DNA of 56,822 bases from Gymnopus androsaceus JB14 (Eukaryota; Basidiomycota; Agaricomycetes; Agaricales; Omphalotaceae): positions 1 to 56,822 of the forward strand of contig ML769707.1 in assembly GCA_009733575.1 (NCBI GenBank), read 5' to 3'. Shown one piece after another: positions 11,480 to 20,739 of this stretch. Numbering within the stretch: position 1 is the stretch's first letter; the number at the start of each line of letters is the position of its first letter. The notes under the pieces are model-generated. The model searched no databases. It was not told the DNA's origin and saw only the letters and a list, made by a program, of their open reading frames with translations. The position numbers were made by a program, and so were the translations under genes.

Positions 11480-12165
11480 GGTCATACTAGTAAGGAAGCT
11501 AATGGTTGTACTGGTACCAATAAGTCGTACTAGTAACTAACCTAATGGTGGTACTAGTACTGATAACTCGGACTAGTAACTAATCTAATGGTGGTACTAA
11601 TACCAAGAACTCGGACTAGTAACTAATCTAATGGTTGTACTAGTACTAATAACTCGGACTAGTAACTAATCTAATGGTTGAACTAGTACTAATAAGTCAT
11701 ACTAGTAACTAACCTAATGGTTGTAATAGTACTAATAACTCGGACTAGTAACTAATCTAATGGTTGTACTAGTACTAATAACTCAGACTAGTAACTAATC
11801 TAATGGTTGAACTAGTACTAATAAGTTGTACTAGTAACAAATCTAATGCTTATAATGGTACTAATAACTCGGACTAGTAACTAACCTAACGGTGGTACTA
11901 GTACAAATAACTCGGACTAGTAACTAATCTAATGGTTGTACTAGTACCAATAAGTCATACTAGTAACTAACCTAATGGTTGTACTAGTACTAATAACTCG
12001 GACTAGTAACTAATCTAATGGTTGAACTAGTACTAATAAGTCGTACTAGTAACGAATCTAATGCTTATAATAGTACTAATAACTTGAACTAGTAACTAAC
12101 CTAATGGTGGTACTAGTACTGATAACTCAGACTAGTAACTAATCTAATGGTCGAACTAGTACTAA
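11480..12165. repeat. About sixteen tandem 43-bp units at the centre of the 4.6-kb element
   Basis: The unit contains GGACTAGTAACTAATCTAAT, then GGTTGTACTAGTACTAATAA. ACTAGT occurs twice per unit. Copies differ by a few bases, with an alternation of TCGGACTAGT and TCGTACTAGT types suggesting a higher-order repeat. The TAGTACTAAT word also occurs just inside the ends of the surrounding outer element, so this array may derive from it. Confidence 0.85.
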
Positions 12166-12167
12166 TG

Positions 12168-13745
12168 CGACATGCATGGAATCCATACACTACTATATTT
12201 ACTAGTGCATGGAATCCATGCAACATGCCTGGAATCCATATGCTACTATTTTTACTCAGTGCATGGATTCCATGCAGACATGCCTGGAATCCATACACTA
12301 CTATTTTTATCAGTGCATGGATTCCATGCGACATGCCTGGAATCCATACACTACTATTTTTCCTAGTGCATGGAATCCATGTGACATGCCTGGAATCCAT
12401 ACACTACTATTTTTATCAGTGCATGGATTCCATGCGACATGCCTGGAATCCATACACTACTATTTTTCCTAGTGCATGGAATCCATGCGACATGCCTGGA
12501 ATCCATACACTACTATTTTTACTAGTGCATGGATTCCATGCAACATGCCTGGAATCCATACACTACTATTTTTACCAGTGCATGGATTCCATGCAACATG
12601 CCTGGAATCCATACACTACTATTTTTACTAGTGCATGGATTCCATGCAACATGCCTGGAATCCATACACTACTATTTTTACTAGTGCATGGATTCCATGC
12701 AACATGCCTGGAATCCATACACTACTATTTTTACTAGTGCATGGATTCCATGCGACATGCCTGGAATCCATACACTACTATTTTTACCAGTGCATGGATT
12801 CCATGCGACATGCCTGGAATCCATACACTACTATTTTTACTAGTGCATGGATTCCATGCAACATGCCTGGAATCCATACACTACTATTTTTACTAGTGCA
12901 TGGATTCCATGCAACATGCCTGGAATCCATACACTACTATTTTTACCAGTGCATGGATTCCATGCAACATGCCTGGAATCCATACACTACTATTTTTACT
13001 AGTGCATGGATTCCATGCAACATGCCTGGAATCCATACACTACTATTTTTACTAGTGCATGGAATCCATGCAACATGCCTGGAATCCATACACTACTATT
13101 TTTACTAGTGCATGGATTCCATGCGACATGCCTGGAATCCATACACTACTATTTTTACTAGTGCATGGATTCCATGCGACATGCCTGGAATCCATACACT
13201 ACTATTTTTACCAGTGCATGGATTCCATGCAACATGCCTGGAATCCATACACTACTATTTTTACCAGTGCATGGATTCCATGCAACATGCCTGGAATCCA
13301 TACACTACTATTTTTACTAGTGCATGGATTCCATGGCATGTTGCATGGAATCCATACACTACTATTTTTACTAGTGCATGGATTCCATGCAACATGCCTG
13401 GAATCCATACACTACTATTTTTACTAGTGCATGGATTCCATGCAACATGCCTGGAATCCATACACTACTATTTTTACTAGTGCATGGATTCCATGCAACA
13501 TGCCTGGAATCCATACACTACTATTTTTACTAGTGCATGGATTCCATGCAACATGCCTGGAATCCATACACTACTATTTTTACTAGTGCATGGATTCCAT
13601 GCAACATGCCTGGAATCCATACACTACTATTTTTACCAGTGCATGGATTCCATGCAACATGCCTGGAATCCATACACTACTATTTTTACTAGTGCATGGA
13701 TTCCATGCAACATGCCTGGAATCCATACACTACTATTTACTAGGG
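12168..13745 (+). repeat. Right tandem array, about 29-30 copies of the 53-bp unit in opposite orientation
   Basis: This is the same unit as at 9430-10740, reverse-complemented, so the two arrays form inverted arms. Copies near the centre (12172-12500) are the most divergent and those outward are nearly identical. One irregular join at about 13335 has the sequence CCATGGCATGTTGCATGG, where a short segment is inverted. The open frames covering the array are artefacts of a stop-free 53-bp period. Confidence 0.95.
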
Positions 13746-14167
13746 CATGGAATCCAGGCAGGGTGTATGGATTCCAGGCGGGGCCCCTGGATTCCAGGGC
13801 CCTGGATTTCCTGTGGATTTTGATCATATTAGTTACTGGATTGTTACACTTTGGACTATCTAAGAAGATATAAATTGGGGCAGCCTGAAGTGGCCCCAAC
13901 CAGGACTAATACATACTGTAAGTACTAACCAATAATATTAGTATACTATATTGGCACTAAGTAGTGAAATATGTACCAATATCAAAGCCAAACATTTTTT
14001 CCCACGGGTCTACCGGTACCGGCTGGTCACAATAAAAACAAAAATGGCGACCTGCACCCGGGGCTAACCCGTGGGAAACCAGTACCGGGACCCGCAGGTT
14101 AAAAAACCGGCCGGTATTCCCACAGGTAAACCTGCCGGTACCGGGTCAGGACCCGGAGTCGTGTCCA

Positions 14168-15513
14168 TCCTTAGTAATTGGCCCTTTTCTGTATGTACTC
14201 GGATTGGCTGGAGTATAGTTTTGCACATACATGGTCTTTGTGTCATATAGTGCATTGAACAATGCTCCACCAGTTTGTACTCTTTCCGCTGCCTCCATTA
14301 TTTCTTTAAGGGTAAAGGGATCTTCCCTCCTTCTATTTTGTAGGGTTTCTCCAGGGATACCCGTCTTAACATACATTGTCATTGCTTCTCAAAGCGTAGG
14401 GTCTAGCGCTGTTCAATACAGTTTAACTGCATCACTATTGGCAATTAATGCTGGGTCACGCATGAGCTTGTTGGCTTCATTCTGAAACAATTTATTGAAG
14501 ATTTTCAACTTCTGTGAGTCAATCATCCCAATTGGTTCAAATTGTTCCACTAGGGAGTGCAGTTTCCTATGGGATCCATTAACATCTCCAACCAAGTCTG
14601 CAAAGATAATACACATCTCCCGTTTGAATTCTTCAAAGTTCAGGGTTTTGACCAAATCCATATCTGCCAATAATTCCTTTGTCTCCACTGTACACCAATG
14701 CAATGCTTTTTGCACTTTTGCTTCATTGCTGAGGCCATCTACTCTATTAAAGATTTCTGTGATCTCCTCTAGCCAGTCCTGTAACCTGTGTGGATGGGCC
14801 ATGTCAAACTTTGGGGCTTGCTTATAGTCCTTTGGCAAATTAGTATTGTTCAATTTGGCTCTTACTGCCGAGGTCAGAGGAGGCAGTCCATAAAGGTCAG
14901 TAGCCCTTTCTTCCAGTGGTTGTTCTTCATTTATGGACATTGTTCTTGTATCTTGCGATTCTAAGGTACTAAGTGTTCTGGGCATTAACAGTGTGAAACC
15001 ACTAATATCCGTCGGATTGTTTAATGATGATAACGGTGATAACTGTTCAGCAGTTAACAATAGCTGTTCCTCCTGTTGGAAGAATGGCAAGTCTTCTTCT
15101 TGTTCAAAATCTTCTGGGTTGGTAATAATCAGCTGTGGTACAACAAGATTTTTCCTTTTTGAGTTTGATGCAATGATTCTCAAAGTAGTACTTCTAGAAC
15201 CAACATTATCTGAAGTTTGTGATGCTACTGGTCTATTTGTTGACCCAGTTGCTTCTGTTTGTCTCGGAACAGTTGGAGTGAAACTTCCTGAGGGACTGTC
15301 ATTTTCTAGATTACGCAGGACAAATACAGGAGGCTTTGATTTAGTTTTCTTTGTGGGTAGTCCTTTATAGGCAGCGACACCATCTTCAGAAATTACTCTG
15401 GCTCTTTGAGAATTTCTTGTTTGTCTGGTTTTAGGTTTCGGGTGACCTGCTCTACTAATGGTGGGCGTAAAACTAGATCCAATTGTCAGACTAGTAGTCC
15501 TTTCTTTTCTCAT
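14168..15513 (-). pseudogene. LTR-retrotransposon Gag-like protein, truncated by the DNA element
   Basis: From an ATG at 15513 a 366-residue frame runs to 14413: a basic, Ser/Thr/Pro-rich first half, then a helical domain with PKFDMAHPHRLQDWLEEITE, ALHWC and FEEFKREM, typical of fungal LTR-retrotransposon capsid proteins. After a stop at about 14413 the homology continues in another frame (AMTMYVKTGIPGE, FTLKEIMEAAERV, then KGPITKD) up to 14168, where the inserted element begins. The zinc knuckle, protease and pol that should follow are missing. I judge it Ty3-like from overall style, not from a diagnostic motif. It is an inactive copy. Confidence 0.7.
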
Positions 15514-15595
15514 TTACCGAGCACACTTGATTATAATTCCAGTAAGCTCTTTTGAGTTGTACAAGAGATTTTCTACCCCTTGTGGTGGGCTCTCC

Positions 15596-16156
15596 TAGGG
15601 TTTCAAAGTACAATGCAATGCAATTTATTTGGTCCAAATCCAATAAATCATGAATTGTACTGGTACAAGATTTATTGAAAACTAGTTAAACTGTGTACTG
15701 GTACTGATTGTACTGATACAACCAGTGCAATACAATACAAATTATGAGTTTAAATCAGTTCAGATTCAAATTGGTTTATATCAGTATAAACTGACATGAA
15801 CTGATCATTTATATACTATTTGCTACCAGATATGTAATGTTTTACAACATCCATGTTATAGGAAGCTCTCATAAACTATTGAAAGTACATCTTGATCAAG
15901 ATTGGAGTAATAAATGACACTGTAAGCTTGTTTAGTAGGTGTAATGCAAGGTTTACACTGGTATAACCTGCTGTAAATGTGTATTGATTTAAACTGATTC
16001 AAAGCAGTTTAAGCAATTTTCACATTTTGAATAAATTGTAAACCTGTACTGATTTAAACTGTGTATCAGTACAAGCTTCAGTGATACATTTTGCGGTACA
16101 ATCCAATACAATTCATGATTTATTTGCAGTTTAATAAATTGTACTTCAAAACCCTA
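15596..16156. mobile_element. 561-bp hAT-type MITE
   Basis: The terminal inverted repeats are TAGGGTTTCAAAGTACAAT and ATTGTACTTCAAAACCCTA (17 of 19 match). A perfect 8-bp duplication, GGCTCTCC, flanks it at 15588-15595 and 16157-16164. The TAGGG start and 8-bp duplication are the hallmarks of hAT elements. The interior is filled with TTGTACTGGTAC and GTTTAAATCAGTT-like words and has no coding capacity. It sits upstream of the Gag start, in the retroelement's leader region. Confidence 0.9.
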
Positions 16157-16164
16157 GGCTCTCC

Positions 16165-17819
16165 AGATAACGAGCTGTTGGTCCATTGGTTCAAGTAGTG
16201 CAGAGTAATCAACACTAAGCGACTGGAACACAGGGGGTTTGGCTATCAATTTAAATAGCAAGGGTGCGTTGTCAAAGGTTCTGCAAAGAAAATACTCCAT
16301 TTATCTCTCAAAAGTGACTGGTGTTTCTCGAAGTGATGCTGGTAGACAATTGAAGGATATGATTCTCCTTTTCTAATCAATCTATACAGATTTGGGGCAA
16401 TGATAGGGGCAACAATATTACAATGACAACAAAAAGAACCACCAACAATATGGCTTGGTTCAACAAAGTGATTCCCAACAGTAGGGCAAAACCACTCAGG
16501 ACAACAGACAGTTTGCTTCCTGTACACCTGAGCTCAGTCGCAACAGATGGTTGTTTCTCGGTGGTCACACTAGACTCCTCGAAACTAAAACAACAATTTG
16601 ACTTGGTTTAAGTCAGGGTTTTCACAGTTGTTAGGATTGTAAGTCTCTAACGCTGGGTGCAATAAACAACTCTCTTCCGTACCACATGAAGTATTACTTT
16701 GGTTCACATGGGAGTGGTATCTTTCCTGTCTCAGCTGTAGCTACATCAACAAGGATTCACACTAGTAACAAATGAGGTCCAAAGGTAACTTGTTTTGCAA
16801 AGGAAATATAGCTAGGCTTTTATACTACTCTCGACCAGATGCCGGTAAATAATAAAGTACTTCAAGAATCCAGACAAATGGTACAACTTGTTTCAGAAAA
16901 GGAGAAATTATAATAAAATAGTCTGTATATGCATATATCTGCAACCCTAATATCTGTTTGTCTGCTTCTTATGGGTATTACACCCTACTTCTGTCTGGGT
17001 TATGCACCTTTGGTCTTTTCCTGGGCGACACGTACTGCTATGTAGCTGATGCATGCCCCGTGCCGTGCTCACTAATCCCATCATAGTTCTGTTTCTTGTC
17101 GTAACTTATTGCGTTCTTCTTTCCTTCCTCCCTATTGTCATTTTCCACCCTCTTAGCTTCCCAGCCATATCCATATCTCTATATTCCTGGAGTATATGTG
17201 TGGGAAAACACCAACTAATGTATGGTGTTGTTCCCTTAGCTTGAACCTCTGTCTATTACATGTTGTTTTTCTTCCGTTTCTCGGCAGACACATATGCCTT
17301 CTGATCCTGGTACACATCATTCGAGGGCCTACGTATGCTCTCTTGGCCTTGTCAATCCTTCTTCTCTTTTTTTGTTCTTTCGGCATACGCCATTATTCAA
17401 CATTTGGCACTAAACACATTATTAGCGCTTCCTCAGTATCAAGCTTCAAAGTACCCTTCGGCTATCATGACAATCTCAGCATCAGTCCACTTGAATTGGT
17501 TCTGTCCCGTTTCGCCAAGTCCATATCCTTTCCACAATTCCCTGAATTACTTGTCCTCAGAGTGTATCCCTTTTGAGCGCGAGTCTATGTGGGCAATATG
17601 CCTCTTTTACATGAGTGCTGGTGTTGACATGCCAGTGAGACTCCGCTACCAGACTACGGGTTCCTACAAACTACTTAGAGCTGATATCCAATTTAATACC
17701 GTGGCTCTGTTGGTCTGAGTAATCCCACACTTATTAGACTCGTTACAGCTACCAGCTCAGGCTCACTATAGCTCTTTTATACCATCTCTAGAAGCGAACT
17801 TGTCTTGAGGTCTTGCTGA
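16165..17819. other. Retroelement 5' region and unassigned sequence
   Basis: This lies upstream (minus strand) of the Gag remnant and should include its leader and 5' LTR, but without a second LTR copy I cannot place borders. No convincing protein was found on either strand: the open frames at 17196-17718 are hydrophobic or low-complexity and lack recognisable motifs. Confidence 0.4.
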
Positions 17820-20049
17820 AAAATTGGCGTATTACCGTTCACCTCCTCCTTCCAATACATTGGCTTCCTGTGGTCCATCCTTCAAAGGACAGTACAGCTG
17901 CCAGAGGACAAGAAAGTTGCATACCTCAAACGCCTTCTTCCATGGCTCTTGGCAAAGAAGAAGAAGCTCAAGGACACACTAAACCTCATTGGCACCTTGA
18001 ACCATGTCTGCGCATCAGAAAACCTGTTTTGGGCCCAGGAGGATCTAAGGTCACCTAGTCCTCTTAGGCAACCTGAGGCATCCTAGTTGGCCCAGGAAAA
18101 AGGGTAAAACTTTGGACACCTCAGGTATCCTAGTCATCTTAGGTGTCCTGGGAGATCCTGGGATGTCCTGGGGCATCCTGGGGTATCCTGGGGCATCCTG
18201 AGGCATCCTAGGATAAAATTTCCATCCCAGGATGCCTCAGGATGCCCCAGGATGCCCCAGAACATCCCAGGATCTCCCAGGACACCTAGGATGACTAGGA
18301 TACCTGAGGTGTCCAAAGTTTTACCCTTTTTCCTGGGCCAACTAGGATGCCTCAGGTTGCCCAAGAGGACTAGGTGACCTTAGATCCTCCTGGGCCCAAA
18401 ACAGTTTTTGCTGATGGCCTAGTAGCTCCAGCAGGCAGAGGCTACATGGTCAACCTGTACAACCTGAGCACCTCCTTTAAGGACCCCAAATCTGCCTCCC
18501 ACATGCTGCACACCATTACTAGCGTACTTCAGGATGACCTGAAATGGTGGGAGACTCAACTATGCCTACCCTTCCTAGGACTCCATATAATACATCCTCC
18601 CCCACAATCTGACATTCAGATCTTTGTTGATGTTTCAACCTCCTGGGCCATAGGGTTGTTCATCAACAGTCACTGGCTTGCTTGGGAGTTCAAGCCCAAC
18701 TGGCGCTCACTGGGTTGTCACATAGGCTGGGGAGAGATAGTAGCAGTGGAACTCTGCATCCACACCCTCATCTCCTTGGGATACCATAACACCCATGTTC
18801 ACATTTGCTCCAACAACAAAGGAGTAGTGAGTTCACTGCGCAAAGGCAACTCTCATGGATCCAAACAGAACCTGATCCTGTGGAAAATTGTTGAGCTCAT
18901 GCAAGAACATTCCATTTGGGTCAACTGCAACTGGATCCCCACAAATGATAACCCTGCAGATGGTCCATCCCAAGGAGTTTTCCCTCCACACAAACTCATT
19001 CATGCTTACCCTCCCGCTATACCAAGACACCTTAAACCCTATATTAATGTTGCTGTTATTGCCAACGACCCTTGCATACAATCCTGAATACACCGTAATA
19101 CACATAACATACATACCTGGAATGCCTAAATAGCCTACTTATGACTACTTGACCATACCCTCCCATACACACCACAGATGACACCATTTCTTACTTTACA
19201 CTTTACTGACTCGGACTCATGCACAATCATAGAGGAAAACTTATTCTACTTTAATTGACAAACACTCTCAGCTACAAGTCAGTCACACCATGTGACTAAA
19301 GAGACTCTTCTCCCCAAACTGCCATCTCTCAGCCAACTTCTCAATCATCCACCATGCCTTACAAATGCAACAACCACGCTTCCTACCACGCCTCTAACCA
19401 AGCCACATGAAAGCTGCTGGCTCAGATTAATTGGCTCCCCAACACAGAGGTCTCTGTCAGCAGGCAAAACCATTGTATTGCCACTCACAATATACCTTTT
19501 GGAAATACACTCGCCCCAGCCTTCACCATGTTGACCTTCCTTTCAGCAATGCTGATGCGCCTGCATTCACAGTTGTGTCTGCCATGGCAACTGAGCTTTC
19601 CTCAGCAGCCAGAGCCCCCTTGGATGCCTTGGTCAGAGATAGCACCCTTTTTAGGAAACATAACTACATCCAGAAGTTCCTAGACTGGTTGGCCAGAGAA
19701 GAACTGACTCCCAGCCAACGGAACCATACTTCGCAGGTTGCACTGCAGGCGGTACCACACACACCCACATGTTGGCCATTAAAGGATGGACCACAACAAA
19801 ACCAATGGGAAGGAATTTGCCATTGCTGCCACCACCAACTTGATGTTCTTTGGCCAACTACATGCAGGCGAAGTGCTTCCCGATTCACCTGTCCTTTCCT
19901 GCTGGAATTTCCGAAAGCACCCTCGGGTGTCTGACCTAGGCCAACCCAACAACAAAGGCACTCACTCCCTGTTCCTCCCTGCACCAAGACCAGCAGGAAC
20001 AGAAGCAAGACTACTTCCATTGCTCCCCAAGACTCACAAGCCTGTCTGA
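17820..20049 (+). pseudogene. DIRS-like retroelement remnant: RT end, RNase H, tyrosine recombinase
   Basis: The reverse-transcriptase end is read at 17820-18012 (QYIGFLWSILQR, LPEDKK, LIGTLNHVC). The frame then breaks at an inserted element and resumes exactly after it with LVAPAGRGYMV, continuing into an RNase H domain to 19087 (DIQIFVDVSTSWAIG, GWGEIVAVEL, CSNNKGVVSSL, NPADGPSQG). At 19584-20049, in shifted frames, lie blocks of the fungal DIRS tyrosine recombinase (FAIAATTNLMFFGQLHAGE, HPRVSDLGQP). This RT-RNase H-recombinase order defines DIRS-type elements. The Arg expected in the GQxRxGE block is His here. It is 5' truncated and inactive. Confidence 0.8.
18013..18416. mobile_element. 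404-bp palindromic element with CATCAG ends, inserted in the DIRS-like element
   Basis: The left end is CATCAGAAAACCTGTTTTG; the right end, reversed, is CATCAGCAAAAACTGTTTTG. The two halves are almost perfect reverse complements over about 190 bp, centred near 18215, and consist of CCTGGGGCATCC-, CCTAGG- and CCTGAGG-like words. Removing it rejoins the conserved RT block NHVC to LVAPAGRGY. The flanks (GCG / GCC) show no convincing duplication. It shares its ends with the Plavaka element and with the elements at 21309-21675 and 52256-52941. Confidence 0.8.
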
Positions 20050-20722
20050 TTGCTGCAGTTGCCAAGCACATCAGAGTCAACCGTCTAGGTCCAGGAGACC
20101 CTCTTTTCCTATAAAAGTGCCAGTTTTGTCTAAACAAATGAGACTCCATCCAATGTGAATTAAACAAGGTTAAACAACCACACTGGGCCAAAATAATGAT
20201 TGCCATACAGCCTGAACAAGGCATCATGGGAAAAAACTGACACCCCCCCTTGCCCCAGTCCGTTGATCTATAGCCAACTATATGCTTACTTAAGCAAAGT
20301 AGCTTAACCCTAGCCCTGTATGATGTCTCTCCTATATTCAAACAGTAGGGGCAAGCCTCCACATTTTAAAATCTAGAGCACTAGATTAGCACAATACTAG
20401 ACTCAGCCAGAAGTCACAATGATAGTGATGAAGGCTGTATTGAATACTACTTTACCTAGAGCACTAGATTAGCACAATACTAGACTATAGGTATAGTATA
20501 AGTATAATGAAGCATACAGCATAAATAGGGAAACATACCTCAGCCAGAAGTCACAGTGATAGTGATGAAGGCTGAGGGAAAAGAGGGATCACTGAAACAT
20601 GGAGTATATGTGTAAATTCCGAATACATGAGAAAATAATAAAATAATCATGTGTAAAGGATAAACTCCAGTCCTGGTTGAGCTTCGCCATGCAAACCGGC
20701 TAATCAGAAATACTTACTGATA
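20050..20722. repeat. Repeat-rich gap including the 3' LTR of the second Copia element
   Basis: Minus-strand reading from 20739 downward begins TGTTAGATATC immediately after a polypurine tract (complement of 20740-20746), so the Copia 3' LTR lies here. Inside, CTAGAGCACTAGATTAGCAC occurs at about 20371 and 20457, and CAGCCAGAAGTCACA with GATAGTGATGAAGGCTG also occurs twice. These internal duplications suggest tandem growth of the LTR. The outer end is undefined. Confidence 0.5.
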
Positions 20723-20739
20723 TCACCTGATATCTAACA

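Larger units (their letters stand above)
9265..13891. mobile_element. 4.6-kb element with giant inverted arms made of tandem 53-bp repeats
   Basis: The ends read CATTCCAGTCTACC at the left and, reversed, CACTTCAGGCTGCC at the right (10 of 14 match), next to GGCCCCAA at 9257-9264 and GGCCCCAAC at 13892-13900. That is an 8-bp duplication, give or take one base at the right edge. Inside is a second inverted block starting TTAGATAGTCCAAAGTG (9294 and ending 13863), then oppositely oriented arrays of one 53-bp unit, a run of TGTGACAGTGTCACA palindromes, three 110-bp units and about sixteen 43-bp units. No transposase is encoded. Its ends resemble those of the 17-kb element at 37690-54783. Confidence 0.7.
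8704..14168. mobile_element. Outer TIR element (about 0.83 kb) carrying the nested 4.6-kb element
   Basis: The ends are inverted repeats: GGACATGACTCCGGGTC near 8708 and GACCCGGAGTCGTGTCC ending at about 14168 (16 of 17 match). Both flanks inside the ends are rich in ACCGGTACC words and then in AGTACTAAT-like words. Subtracting 9265-13891 leaves roughly 0.83 kb with no coding capacity, so this is a MITE-like element into which a second element jumped. A target duplication is not clear; CAATTA and AAGG also recur in inverted form just outside, so the true termini may be a few bases further out. Confidence 0.55.

Noticed and set aside
9300..13860. CRISPR-like array
   Set aside because: Units are contiguous, without unique spacers, and the organism is a fungus.
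12147..13899. Repetitive open frames over the right 53-bp array on both strands
   Set aside because: Same tandem-repeat artefact in the opposite orientation.
17196..17718. Two overlapping plus-strand frames of about 126 codons
   Set aside because: Hydrophobic and low-complexity with no recognisable domain; located in a retroelement leader/LTR region.
18134..18364. Minus-strand frame rich in Gly/Pro/Ile
   Set aside because: Arises from the CCTGGGG-type palindrome of the CATCAG element.
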